Shown one piece after another: positions 24,801 through 35,560 of a stretch of DNA of 64,000 nucleotides; the stretch's first letter is position 1, and the number at the start of each line of letters is the position of its first letter. A program made the translations under genes and the position numbers. The notes beneath the pieces are model-generated. The model was not told where the DNA came from and did not search any database. It was given only the letters and a program-made list of their open reading frames with translations. Origin of the DNA: Metaphire vulgaris (taxonomy: Eukaryota > Annelida > Clitellata > Crassiclitellata > Megascolecidae); the NCBI GenBank assembly GCA_018105865.1, contig CM030848.1:9982301-10046300 (forward strand), read 5' to 3'.

Positions 24801-25879
24801 TCAAATCAATTGTTTATAGTTTATAGTCAGTGTTTCAAAATTCTGAATCTCATAGCTAGACCCTTTGATTGCCTGTTGATACCGTAATGCTATGATGAAA
24901 ACTGATGATACATGCACATATAATGGCTTAATACTTTAGAAGTTTGTATAACAACCACATTATCATTAATTGGAGCGATATGACCTATTGACTATAACTT
25001 GTATAAATTTATTGTTTTTAGTACTGATGTAATTCCAAAAAATATTGCCTTGGCCACTAATGGGATTAAGTCTTACAACGTTATGCCAGTTTATGGTTAG
25101 TCTGAATATACTTATATAAATTTTTTATTTTTTTGATTTTTGTGTATCATACTCACTACTTTTTATGGCCATATAAATAACAATTACATTGGCATACAAA
25201 GGCGTTTGGCCATTGCTATTAACAGATATTTTACATTGTATAACAGCCTACTTGGCGTTGTGCACCCAGTTTCCACTAGAACATAAAGTTAAACAACATC
25301 GAGCATGGTTAATACTTGGACGGGTGACCATTCTGGGATCTAGTCATGATGCTGGCGACCAACCCAAGACGTTCATCGCTTAGTCATTATATTGGTAGCA
25401 GCATTAAGCTGTGATGGTAAAATGTGGGTCTAGAGAAAGTAATGGCTACCTACTCTAAGCTAATCGTGTAAGCCACATCCATTGCTGCTTGCCTAGTAAC
25501 CGGAGATCAGCTACGCTCATTAAAGTACAGGACTACTATACATTTACCTTACATTGTATGTGTGACACTTTCTGTCACACATGATTATATTATGATGTGA
25601 ATGTATAACATGTTAGTTAACAGTATCAACAGTTTTGAAAGTTTCAGTATATATAAATGCATCACACTAGGTTTAATTGGCTGTTGTAATTTAGAGTGTA
25701 GTTGTACTTCAGTGTTCTTTTATGAATGTTTTCCAGGACTGAATGTGTACAGTATGCTAAAGCATGAGACATTAATTCTGACAATGGCAGCACTTGAGAG
25801 AATAGAGGAACGTCTGCTGCACTTCATTCACAATGTTGACTTTCGAGAGAAAACATTCAAGAAGGTTCGATATGGATGA
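18542..25879 (+). CDS. MRPL4: Mitochondrial ribosomal protein L4 (uL4m)
   Basis: Exons: 18542-18619, 20242-20305, 21242-21415, 22035-22086, 23092-23209, 23542-23648, 24158-24208, 24702-24760, 25022-25095, 25737-25879 (stop TGA). The diagnostic uL4 block [20 protein letters not shown], then [10 protein letters not shown] and FGPRGP, spans exons 5 and 6. It is followed by [29 protein letters not shown] and [16 protein letters not shown]. The N-terminus [14 protein letters not shown] is a plausible mitochondrial presequence. The protein belongs to the mitochondrial large ribosomal subunit near the exit tunnel. About 306 aa if the frame is intact. All junctions agree in phase except exon 3 to 4. 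There one T appears missing from the T-run at 21398-21401; with it the frame reads PEIFATFPR|IDVLW, matching the family. Confidence 0.92.
18829..19320 (-). mobile_element. 5'-truncated LINE (ORF2 C-terminus and 3' tail)
   Basis: Minus-strand translation includes [20 protein letters not shown] and [16 protein letters not shown], the C-terminal region of CR1/L2-like reverse transcriptase ORFs. The 3' end carries GTAAAGCACTCTTGACTATGG and a GCGCTATATAAATTGTCG tail, and runs into an (AAT)n array at 18829-18869. Lies in MRPL4 intron 1. Tail-only copies of this family are at 22630-22680 and 24470-24606 (plus). Confidence 0.7.
20545..20688 (+). mobile_element. SINE-like fragment, 3' part shared with 54676-54948
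   Basis: GGTGGTCCAATGGTTTGTGGGT..., then TTCACTCAACC...TTCAGCAGTGAATAGGT, resembles the copy at 54676 (GCATCCAGTCGACTCAGCGGTGAATAAG). It is degenerate. A hAT MITE inserted exactly at its GAATAGGT. Confidence 0.45.
20689..20867. mobile_element. hAT-like MITE (TIR CAGGGATATTT)
   Basis: Left CAGGGATATTTTTCA, right TAGAAATATCCCTG. Duplication GAATAGGT / GAATAAGT (20681-20688, 20868-20875), one mismatch. The interior is C-rich with repeated ACACCCCCAA. Related copies: 48923-49098, about 48188-48365, and fragments near 27268 and at the window end (63948-64000). Confidence 0.85.
21798..21877. mobile_element. 80-bp TTAA-family element
   Basis: Full-length copy, inverted relative to 8025-8095: TTAACCCCTTAACCGTG ... 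ATGTAAAATGGACGG ... CCCAGTTAAGGGGTTAA. The hairpin arm reads CGGATCTATCCG here. MRPL4 intron 3. Confidence 0.85.
23878..24044. mobile_element. hAT-like MITE (CAGTGTTTTATCC type)
   Basis: Left CTGTGTTTTATCCTG, right GCATAAAACACTG, with an exact 8-bp duplication ATTCATAT at 23870-23877 and 24045-24052. The interior holds CGGTTCAATGCAAAAATG, shared with 47635-47815 and 61571-61739. MRPL4 intron 6. Confidence 0.88.
24470..24606 (+). mobile_element. LINE 3' tail fragment with (ATAGA)n end
   Basis: AAGATGCACCTCTTTAAAAG, ATGTAAAGCACTCTTGACTT and ACGCTATATAAATTGTCA are followed by (GAATA)n. Same family as the minus-strand copy at 18829-19320. Confidence 0.6.
25246..25555 (+). mobile_element. 5S rRNA-derived SINE (SINE3-like)
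   Basis: The head GCCTACTTGGCG... continues through AAAGTTAAACAACATCGAGC and GGTTAATACTTGGACGGGTGACC to TCTGGGATCT. This follows the 3' two thirds of 5S rRNA, including its internal promoter region. About 200 bp of non-5S body follow, ending near TTTACCTTACATTGTATG. It lies inside MRPL4 intron 9, so it is not a 5S gene. SINE3 membership is inferred from this layout. Confidence 0.65.
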
Positions 25880-25971
25880 AAATAATGAATGCGTTGCGAC
25901 TTGTGTTGCGGAGTGTAGCTGTCTTGGATATTACAGACCTTTTCAGAAACTGTGGTTCCGGTTTAGCAGCA

Positions 25972-25977
25972 AATAAA
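25972..25977 (+). promoter_or_regulatory. Polyadenylation signal AATAAA of MRPL4
   Basis: AATAAA about 95 bp after the MRPL4 stop codon at 25879. Confidence 0.6.
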
Positions 25978-26289
25978 ATTCAATGCTCAGAATTTGTGTG
26001 TCATTTATGCATACTGTATTTGTGAACATTTTCGTTAGTGTTATTTTAAAATACTACCACATACAGTATTTAATTCTGGAATTGCCAAACCATTTCTTAA
26101 TTGATCTAGCAGAATTCTTTTTAAAATGTTATCTTGCTTTGTCTTGTCTAAGAATAATACAGACAAATGGGAAGTTGGTAGTGCATATACTTGCATGCTC
26201 TCCACTGTCTCATATTTACTCTTAACAAAGCCATTTAAACTTAAATTGTAAAATTTCAAAATGCAAAGGACCATTTGTCAGATGAGTTT

Positions 26290-26430
26290 GCTGCTTTCCT
26301 GCCTATCCACATTAGATTGCTTCCCCGCTGATCCAACTGACCTTTCTGGCTTGACCTGGTTCTAATTTGGAATGGATTTGGTGTCACCGGCTGAGGCCCT
26401 AGGCTTTATAAGTTGCGTGATTGATTTAAA
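26290..26430 (+). mobile_element. LINE 'B' 3' end fragment
   Basis: TTAGATTGCTTCCCCGCTG, CTTGACCTGGTTCTAATTT and GGTGTCACCGGCTGAGGCCC match the block at 54970-55157. The tail ends in GATTGATTT. Confidence 0.6.
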
Positions 26431-26968
26431 ACGGTGAGTCGGTGACAATTATTGTGCCAACCACTACAGCCTCCCTGATTAGTTATTCACGAATATGGTT
26501 ATTGGTTAATAAATAAATACTGGATAAACTTTAAAACTTGGTAGATATCGTATTTTTGTGTAAAAAATGTTAGTTAAAAGATCTACTGATTTCTTTAACT
26601 GTTCAACTGCATAAAGAAAATGTACAGTGAAACACATAAATTTGACTTATCCCTATTTAAATACTTAAAGGTATTTAAATTTGATATACATTATTTAAAT
26701 AGTATTTAAAGAGATTTCTGTGTAATTTCTCGATACTTTCGGTCGAATAATTCGCTGAAATGGCGAACATATCGGGCGCCAGCGTCTTTATGTATTTCGT
26801 TGAGTGGTTTGTCCAGTATTGTTAAAACAGAAGATGCAGTCACTACTTGTACAGTGTACACTGTAGAGACGGTTGAACTCGACAAATACAAAACCGGTAA
26901 AGAAAAATCGAGACGAGAAATGCCACGAACTCGAGCGAGAACGATCCGTCAAATACGAGGTGTCGATA

Positions 26969-26977
26969 GATCGATCG

Positions 26978-27031
<54 letters not shown>

Positions 27032-27100
27032 TAATCAATCGAGCGAGAACGATTACTGGTGTTATCTCGATCGATCAATCAATCAATCAATTAATCAATC
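26969..27100. repeat. (AATC)n microsatellite, two blocks
   Basis: Uninterrupted AATC units at 26975-27028 and a shorter block near 27070-27100. Both are flanked by GAGCGAGAACGAT, so the array and its edge are duplicated. Confidence 0.9.
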
Positions 27101-27285
27101 AGTTACATTACTGCTGTTACTGCTACCGATACTAATACTGCTAAGTACTGCTATTGCCGAAGCTTCTACTACTATGGTTACCATAATTGTCAATTTGTCA
27201 GATGGAAAAAGAGGACACTTTCCGGGCCCCTGGACAGAGTAGCGGACACGCGGTGTCCCTAGAAAGCAGATATATTTTTACACCC

Positions 27286-27670
27286 CTAACAGCACCCCCA
27301 AATCTGAGACCGACACCCCCAATCGAGGGATATTTTTGAAACCCCTAACCCCCCTCCAATGTCCGGTAGTGAATTCCACAGTTCTGGATTGCCCCGTGTG
27401 ATCGACCTGCCGCCGAAATTAGCCGTTTTTTGCCAGATCTGGGGCCGACGTCCTAGCGTCGTAGCCCGCAGTTTGACTCGACTGCCAGATCTGAGCAGCC
27501 GACGTCCTAGCGTCGTCTTTCCCGCTAGGCAGGTCGGCCGGGAGGCGATGTTAATGTGGACTATGGGGGAAATGACTTTTCGAATAGGGGTAAGTTTAGA
27601 CCTAAAGGCGCTTGGTAAGTCAACAGGCATCACTTGTAGACAATCCGCTCCCGTATTCGTAACAGAGGTG
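27286..27670 (-). mobile_element. Degraded LINE ORF2 terminus
   Basis: The minus strand reads NPELWNSLPD, the LWNSLP motif near the C-terminus of many LINE ORF2 proteins. It contains an internal direct repeat (AGACGCTAGGACGTCGGC-like) at about 27447-27512. Low confidence beyond LINE origin. Confidence 0.4.
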
Positions 27671-27750
27671 TTTTAGTCATATTTCATTAAATAACTTTTA
27701 TGGGATTAATGAAAGGTTTCTGAAATATTTAAAAATATTTTAAATTACAG

Positions 27751-30700
27751 ATAGAAAATGAAGCTCAGGCATTGAATCGACGAGTGCACCTCTTGGAGAA
27801 TGAGCGAGATCAGCTGGACGCCAGGCTGCACGAAGTTGTTGCAAAACTACAGGAAGCCTCAAAGGTTGTTGATGAGCATGAAAGGTAAAACAGCATTTGG
27901 TACAATGCCAGAGACAGGAATTAGATTTTTATTTTAAAATATTTGTAGTCATTCTTTTCTTGAAATAAGAATAATTATAATTGGAGAGTTGTATTTATTT
28001 TAAAGAGTAAATTATAATTTCTTACATAAAAGATTCTAATCCAGTAGATGAATTTACGTAGGAGAAAGTATTGAGGCATGTCAACAACTAGTTGTAAGAC
28101 TGTTGCCACAAACAGTAAAATGGATATTGAGAAAAATACATTAAATGATTGTAAAGCCTGATGACAGATTTGTTAAATAGGAGTTCCTTGATATATAGTA
28201 ACTGATTAATTTGATTTGATTTGTGATTATTTTTAGGGCTCGCCGGTCGCTTGAAAATAAACAGAACCTAGATGGTGACCGAATGTCTCAATTGGAAGAG
28301 CATTTGCACCTAGCCAAGATTTCTGCGAATGAATCAGAAAGAAAGTATGAGGAGGTGGGCAATTTTTGGAATTTCCATTAGATGCTATTTGAAACTAGAA
28401 ATTTCGGCTTATGTGGGAGTGACTGACGAACATTTTGTTGACATTCAAAAAATTCCAGTGTTTGACAGAGACCAAAGTTTTTAACCCCTTAACTGGGGAT
28501 CCCGGATATATCTGTCCATTTTACATTGAGTTACAGTTAAATACCCAGTTAAGGGGTTAACTTTAGAGGGAATTTTTCTGTCTTTGCTTGCTAATTTGTA
28601 AGTAGGACCTGAAGCTGTAAAAATTAAGTCACCGTCAAAATGAACGATCCAGTAAATAAGATTGAAAGCATTTGTGAGTCATGCCTGATGTTTTTTGGGA
28701 CATTTCTGTAGATTGAAGTTTCTCTGCATTTTGTCATCGGATTAAAAGTCACTTTAAAGGCCACAGTTGTGTTAATTTCTGAGTAACAGTGTCCTATTGG
28801 GCTTGTGATGAAATTCTGTGTTATGAATTTATAAATATTTAATATTTTATGATTTTAAATAGGTTCAGCGCAAGCTTAGAATGACGGAAGTTGAGTTAGA
28901 ACGGGCGGAGGAAAGATCAGAAGCAGCCGAAGGGTAAGTGCCTATCATTTGCCTTAGTTGCTTTAACCAATTTCCCGTTTTTGAGAATACTCATCCATTT
29001 TACATTGTGTTGCAAATAAATGAATGGGTAAAGGCCTAAAGGGTTAATTTCTTTTCTTCTGTATTTGGATTGCTATGTATGGTGAAAAATAGAAGGCCAA
29101 TTTCAGTATATAAGAGGCCTTGTTGACAACAATTAGTGCTCAGTTGCAAATGCATATTCTTTTGAAGTCTTTACTTTGTCATCATCCTGCCACTCCAGTG
29201 CTGGACGATGACTTGGGTTAACTGCCTCCGCCATGTCCTACTTTGAGTGGCTCAATGTGCTTCTGGTACTGTCAGTCAGGTCCATTCTGTCATGTTCTTT
29301 ATGTTGGTTGTCATTGGTCTTCCTCTGTGTCTTTGTCCTTCCTTGGTCCATGGCATTTTGGACTTTACTATGGTGTTTCCCTGTGTCAAAAATATTCACA
29401 TTTTTATTGTTTGATGCATAGCAAGACAGTCTTTGCATGATATTGTATTTTGTAGAAAGGTTCGCCAGCTTGATACAGAATTGCATCATGTCACTGGGAT
29501 ACTCAAGTCTTTGGAGATCAGTGGAAATTCAGTAAGTACTGTTTCAAACTTTTCCTTTGTAAATAAGATATCTATTACTTAAATGTTTTAGCAGGAATGT
29601 TGGCAAATTCCAGTTAAATTTTCATTTCTATTATTTTTTAATGGATTTAGTTTTCTTTATAATTTTTATTTTCCTTTGACTGAACATTATTAATGAGAAC
29701 CATGCTGATGGAAATCTTCTGTCATTGCTGCTTTTATTTTGACTGGTGGTTCTTGCAATTATTCAAATTTTCATGAGTTTCAAGTTATTTATGAACCTTG
29801 ACATATTAACCCTTAAAATGTCGGAACTGAGTATACTCGGTTACATTGCATATAGTTGCAAAGTATCAGGAAGTATAAGGGTTAATTGATCATAGTTGCC
29901 AACTCATTTGATTGACTCCTTTTAGAAATAGTAGTATTTTTTGAAGCTTGTTGCAGCTGTTGCTGTTGATATTAAATCTTTATAAAAGAAGGCATTGGGA
30001 TGGTGAATTGAAATGATTAATTATTATTAACTACTTCTGTGTTAACTTTTATACAGCTTGCTCAACGTGAAGAGCATTACGAGACAACTATTGCTGATCT
30101 GAATGTTCGCTTGAGAAACGTAAGTTCTGGATTTTCATTTGATTTAATCAAACTAAATTTGGTTTAAGAAACTTTTCTAATCTTTCCCAATTGCCTCCAC
30201 TAAGATTGAAGATATATTTAGGACAGGGATACATTGACAGTGCCATAAGATGATATGAAGCACCTTCCTTTATCTTAGATACTGAGTAGCCATGCCATAG
30301 TTAAAAATTAAGTAATTAATTTATACTAATTAAGATTCTAAAACTCTTGAAAAATATGAAGGATTAAAGGATAGAAATTATCAAAATTTTGGAAGACACT
30401 CTATTGAGAGTCCCAGCAGTTATTTCCAGATGACTCCATTAGGTCTTCCATTAGATCTTCAGGTTATTATGTTAATACAGTTTTTTTTAGTAGTTTTTTG
30501 TTTTGTAACTTGCAGGCTGAACAGATGGCCGAAATGATGTCTCGTGAGTTGAAAACTAAAGAAAATGAATTGATTCATACTGAAGGTATGTCTTTTAACC
30601 ATTTGTTGCTGTTGAGTCGTGTTCAGCATATTAACCAAATCATTCCAGAACTGACATTTTGGTATGGTTGTCCATTACAAATTCCTGTAAGACTCCAATA

Positions 30701-31819
30701 CCTCGATTTGTACACTTTCGCTGGTCCTCATAAGACATGTATAACAGTTTTGATACAGTAAACAGTTATGCAGTGTTTAGATAGACCAAATACAATGATG
30801 CATACTAAAAATAACCAAGAGCTATCAATCGAGAACTAAGTGGTGATGTTTGAAGCACTTGTTTTAGCCACTTATTTTTCATGCCAGCAATGTTCACCAT
30901 GTGTATAGACGTACCGGTACATCTACATTGGGCAGGCAGAATCTGCTAAAGTGACTACTATCATCATCATCATCTTCTTCTTCTTCACTTTCTGCCTGCA
31001 TGGCGGCAATAGTTAGATACGAAACATTTCCACTTCTCTTGATCTTGTGCTAATCTTCATCCTTCAACAATCGACATGTTCTTTGCTTCCAGATCTTCCT
31101 TGATGTTATCCATCCATCTTTTTATGGTGACTACTATAATAAAGTGAAATTTAGATATAACCAGTTGACTGTTAGTGACTTTATTTACACTTTGTATTAC
31201 CAACTCCAACTGTTACATAAACTGTCACAGAAAGAGACCCCTCTTGGCTGGGGAGCAGGAGAATGAGGTTTTTTCCATAGAAGTAGAGGGGAACATAGCA
31301 TTAAGCTGGGTTTTACCAAATTGAAGTGAAAACCTGATCAAGGTGATTGGCCTTAACCCTTTAACCGTGTATTTAACTATAACTCAATGTAAAATGGACG
31401 GATATATCCGGGATCCCCAGTTAAGGGGTTAATAAATTAGTATCAGCTCTTGGTTACTGGTTTATTTATAAAATTCCTCTTGTGGATACAAACTCTTTAT
31501 AGCTGATTTATAAATTGAAACTATAGTTGAGGAACAGTTTCATAATTTTCTCATTAGCAAACTGATACAGACTCACAAAAAGAATACAAGAGCAAATTGC
31601 AGAGAAAGCATTCTGACCATTTTTATGATCTGAGATTTCCATTGAAATCCTGTACAAACACTTGACATGACAAGCGAATATCCTTTGTTATACTTTGAAT
31701 TTATAGCCATTGTTGTATGTTGAATTATTCGCACAGAAAATTTTCAAGTTTTGGAGCATCAGTACAGACAACTGCGGGCTGAAATGGACTCGTGCTTTCA
31801 GGACCTGAATTCTCTTTAG
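27751..31819 (+). CDS. Tropomyosin-like coiled-coil protein, 5' exons not found
   Basis: Seven exons: 27751-27884 (134 bp), 28237-28354 (118), 28863-28933 (71), 29456-29531 (76), 30057-30119 (63), 30516-30585 (70), 31737-31819 (83 with stop TAG). Together they give 204 residues in continuous heptads. Signatures: ALNRRVHLLENERDQ, QEASKVVDEHER, ESERKYEEVQRKL, VELERAEERSEAAEG, LKSLEISGN, QREEHYETTI. The lengths and phases equal those I recall for vertebrate tropomyosin exons 3 to 9, so orthologous exon structure is clear. The protein would wind along actin filaments. The residue match to canonical tropomyosin is only moderate, and the C-terminus CFQDLNSL resembles the alternative last exons. The N-terminal exons (1a or 1b, 2) are absent from the expected upstream region. 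They may be unrecognised, upstream of MRPL4, or lost. Confidence 0.88.
28481..28560. mobile_element. 80-bp TTAA-family element
   Basis: Best-formed copy: exactly 80 bp including both TTAA ends, TIR CCCCTTAACTGGG / CCCAGTTAAGGGG, near-palindrome CGGATATATCTG, core TCCATTTTACATTGAG. Tropomyosin intron. Confidence 0.9.
28963..29047. mobile_element. TTAA-family element, variant hairpin
   Basis: TTAACC...TTTTTGAGAATACTCATCC, ATTTTACATTG and ...AAGGGTTAA. The hairpin is TGAG-AATA-CTCA instead of CGGA...TCCG. The left terminus is eroded. Same subfamily as 34197-34276. Confidence 0.7.
29806..29885. mobile_element. TTAA-family element, third hairpin variant
   Basis: 80 bp: TTAACCCTTA ... GAGTATACTC (perfect 10-bp palindrome) ... 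TTACATTGCATATAGTTGCA ... TAAGGGTTAA. It keeps the element length and hairpin position with a diverged sequence. Confidence 0.7.
30958..31130 (-). mobile_element. LINE ORF2 C-terminal fragment (RTE-like)
   Basis: The minus strand reads KRWMDNIKEDLEAKNMSIVE and DQEKWKCF, equivalent to the KRWVDGLEEDL...DRKLWK block at 7505-7755. Short dead copy. Confidence 0.55.
31353..31432. mobile_element. 80-bp TTAA-family element
   Basis: Inverted relative to 28481-28560. Contains the perfect CGGATATATCCG palindrome and GTAAAATGGA core; exactly 80 bp with both TTAA. Tropomyosin last intron. Confidence 0.9.
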
Positions 31820-32088
31820 TATGTGATTGCCATCCATTTGTAGCAGTAGATTATCTATTTGTTGATGTTTGAAAGATAGGCCAGTGCAGTTTAATAGTTA
31901 ATCAATACATTCACAATTCAGGCATTGCTCATCTCTGGAGCACTTTGATTCGACATTTGGCCATGACAGAAATTGAGATACTTGAATTTGAGACTGAGGC
32001 AGAAGGGCATAAGTCTTGACGGGTATCGTGGCCTTTCAGAATGGTTTTCCCATTATATAGTTGATTGATTGTTTGTTTTGATTAATTA

Positions 32089-32102
32089 TATATATATATA
32101 TA

Positions 32103-32154
<52 letters not shown>
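32089..32154. repeat. (AT)n microsatellite
   Basis: Near-pure AT run with one GATAT interruption. Confidence 0.95.
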
Positions 32155-32156
<2 letters not shown>

Positions 32157-34196
32157 ATTTCTGAGGCTAATGTGTTTAACTGAAACTTTAACCATAGATG
32201 ATTGTTATTTGGTAAAGTTTGCTACCAGAAATGCCAAATGCAAAAATCCTTGTAAGAAAAGCGAGACTCTGCAGTCTGCATACTATGATATGTCTGCTGG
32301 AAGTTGCACTTAACTATGTATGAAAGCACAGTGCAAGGCCTAGTGGCAGAACCTCAGTCAGTTATGGTATAAATGAGTGCCATTTTATGCATTATGAAGG
32401 GGAAGTGGCAATAGACAGAGCTGGCCTTTTTGTTTGTTACCGAAGCTTGAGGTGTGCCAAGGCCTTTTGGACACATTGCAGTTTTTATGACAAACTAACT
32501 GAAACCTGAATTTTAAAAGAAATAGGATCCAGAATCGTGGTCGGTTTTCGATGAGTTGATGCTTTTATGTTTGTTGGTGTCTACATCTTGGCACACTTCA
32601 ATTCATCTCTTTGGTGGAGATGCTCTTAGCATGTTTTGCCGTGGTTGGTCGGTGATTGTTCTGAATCCCAAGTGAATTGCTGTTTTCAATCGCATGCGAA
32701 GTTTTATTGATGCCACCACTGCGAACGTTGGACAATACGGTTTCTAATTTTGATTTTATCTATGTTTCAGATTGCTTCCTAATCTGTATCTAGACCTAAA
32801 CATCATCCTTCTACACATCATCCATTCATCATAAAAAACTGGAACCATCATCATCAGAGCAAGTGCATTCCAGTTTTACTTCCCTTGCATTGAAATCATT
32901 CCAGTTGCCTTAATTAAACAAACGTCTTGCAATTTGCATGTTTTGAGGGACCAGACCTCAATAATTATCAGTTGATGACGTAAAGCCAATTATCCTGTAT
33001 TAGTGATTTCTGTATTAGTATGGAAATTCTATTTCACTTAAGTGTACTTTATAATCTCTGCTTGTATTTTTTGGGTTTGGCTATGATATCCACCCAAAGA
33101 ATTTAGCACAATGTTTGAATAATGGTATAAAACTTTCTGTATGCTTTGTTTAATAATGAAAAATATGCTTATAATGAAATTGCTGACATTTTTGCAGTAA
33201 TAAATAATTGTTTAACCTAGTTTTAAAAAATCTAATGCAAAATATGAGTGATATAATAAAGCCAACTATATTTAGGACTTATTTAGTTAATTTTTACTTT
33301 AACTGTTAGGTTGCAGTCACAGGTTTTGTTATAGTAAGCATTCCTGATTAGTGATTAGCCATTTAATTGATATGAAGATGAATGTTTTTTCTTTATGTAC
33401 CTTACTGCAAAAACATCTTTGCAAATATTTTTTAAAGGATGAATAAATTGTAACATGATCACGATAGTGCTTCTATCTGTATAATTTTTGAATCGTTTAT
33501 TTACTTTTAGAATATGCATATATTGTTAGTTTTGATGGTTGATTTGCAGCTAAAGTTGTATTGAAGTCATGCTGCATTAAATTGAGGATGGTTGTAAAAA
33601 GTTTATTTCTACGTTTTTTCTTGAAGTCATTGCTTGAATTTTAATGGATTTTCTTTGAATCTTTGTTTTAAGGACATTGTATGAATTATGATGCACTGAT
33701 CTTCATTGCTAAGTGTTGATTAACAGATGTCTCTAAATGTAGCGTGTGTGTTATAAGTCAACGATCAATGTGCCTGCCTATCACTTTTCTAGCTAAGTGA
33801 GATCTGTGAGGATGTTTTGTGTTTAGATGTACTATTTATGATATATCATTGATTACGTACAAATGCTTTTTTGAACAATGAATGCTTGAAATACAGTTTT
33901 GAGCAATGGACGCCTATGAATAAGCCACTATTGTGGTGCTAATTTCGGAAGCGCTATAGAAATTCATCAGATTTTACTTTGCTTTCTTTTTGGTTGTTTT
34001 AGTTGGTATAGATAGATGTAATATGACATGTTTGCGTTATTTTCCTGAAAACACGTGTCGTCTTTGTATTTCTTTCATGGCAGTTAATATTGTGAAAGAG
34101 GATGAACTTCATGACTGAGTTTGAGTTTACAAAAGAATCTGTTGTTTCAGTTGAAGCGAAACTATTTTACACTTTTTTTATTGGTTTAGTCTTTTA

Positions 34197-34276
34197 TTGA
34201 CCTCTTAACTGGCTGTCCTGAGAATACTCATCCATTTTACATTGCATCACAAATAAATGGCCAGTTAAGGGGTTGA
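34197..34276. mobile_element. 80-bp TTAA-family element, variant hairpin
   Basis: The left border has mutated to TTGACCTC and the right to GGGGTTGA, but length is still 80 bp. Core: TGAG-AATA-CTCA then TCCATTTTACATTGCATCAC, ending GGCCAGTTAAGGGG. Confidence 0.8.
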
Positions 34277-35033
34277 GAACAATGTTAACGTATATCATGA
34301 GGCAGTACTTGTTTTTATTTTGTTATTGTGATGTTTCTTATTTCCATTAATTTTTTTGTGAAGATAAATTTTGTTAGGATGTATGCTATCCTTCCAAAGT
34401 TACAGGCTGAAGAATGCTCTGATATTAGATCTACTTTGCCAGTTGTTGTCAATTTCTTCCAAGGTGAATTTCTTCTTTCCATTGTGGATTGATATTTGCT
34501 CACATTTGCCAATTAGATGTTACTAGCATGCTTGCTGGTTTTCTACATTCTATTATACAGTATATTTTCCAAAGATGTTTTTATTGAATCTCAGCGTCGA
34601 CTTTGCTATCAGTTGTTTTTCATATTTTGCTACTCAAAGTAATTTCTGGTCACTTATTATTTTTAAAGATTGAAATATGTTAACTTTGACCGAGAATATC
34701 TTGCTTTTGAAGTGTTTGCTTGGAATGGCAGCAAGGCCTTAAAGTAATGATGATGCGAGTTCAAATTGAGCGAATGTAGTGTTCTGAGGTTTGTTCTAAT
34801 TAGTATAATAATGCAAATGTCACTTGATTAAGTCAGACATTAAAATAACGAAATATGAACAGAATATATTAAGTTGCATATATTAAGTTGCAGGCTGAAC
34901 ATTTTATGTGCTGAAAGAATGGGAAGTCTGAATATCTTCCTTTCTGTAGAAATATGACCTTTGGTTTTAAAGAAATGATGAAAATCAAAACAGGTTGTCA
35001 ATGATGAATTTGTTGACTCCTGAATTCTCTGCT

Positions 35034-35066
35034 CTCTCTCTCTCTCCTGCTCTCTTCCTCTCCACC

Positions 35067-35112
<46 letters not shown>
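35034..35112. repeat. (CT)n and (CA)n microsatellites
   Basis: A short CT run at 35034-35046 and a pure CA run at about 35072-35112. Confidence 0.9.
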
Positions 35113-35114
<2 letters not shown>

Positions 35115-35442
35115 CTTCGAGTGATGACTTTATGTAAATTTCTATACAATTAGCAAAACTGGAGGGCTTCATTCAAATGCAGTGGTACAGTTCTAATTAA
35201 ACTGCATGATTGTGTAATCTCTGTGTCAAAAATCAACTGCAGATTTTAGAATTTGAAGTAGGATCAATTTGCTGATATATTTTGGAATTTGGAATAGATT
35301 TTGGAATTTATTTTTTAGTGTTTGTGGCTAAGTGAAAAGTTAATGGAAAGTACAGTTGTTATAGATTTGAAATCAAAATGGTCTTGTATGAACAGCATAA
35401 GAAACTGATAACATGTTAGTATCTGTTCAGATCAGTGAATCT

Positions 35443-35464
35443 GTTCTCTCTGTCTCTCTCTCTG

Positions 35465-35525
<61 letters not shown>

Positions 35526-35560
35526 CTGCCTCTGTCTGTCTCTCTCTCTCTTCTCTCTCT
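35443..35560. repeat. (CT)n / (CTGT)n microsatellite
   Basis: Pure CT core of about 50 bp with CTGT and CTGC interruptions at both ends. The open frames across it are artefacts. Confidence 0.95.

Larger units (their letters stand above)
26431..27750. other. Intergenic region between MRPL4 and the tropomyosin exons
   Basis: I searched this stretch for tropomyosin exons 1 and 2 and found no coiled-coil coding sequence. It holds an (AATC)n array, a degraded LINE terminus and an unassigned minus-strand open frame at 26706-26891 (includes LDKPLNEIHKDAGARYVRHF). That frame could be an exon of something unknown, but nothing confirms it. Confidence 0.4.

Noticed and set aside
25246..25360. Functional 5S rRNA gene
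   Set aside because: Only part matches 5S, the 5' third is diverged, and it is fused to an unrelated body inside an intron.
26800..26905. Tropomyosin exon 2 (the plus strand contains VELDKYKTGKEKSR)
   Set aside because: Only the short ELDKY-like match; upstream residues (TTCTVYTVET) are not coiled coil and the length does not fit.
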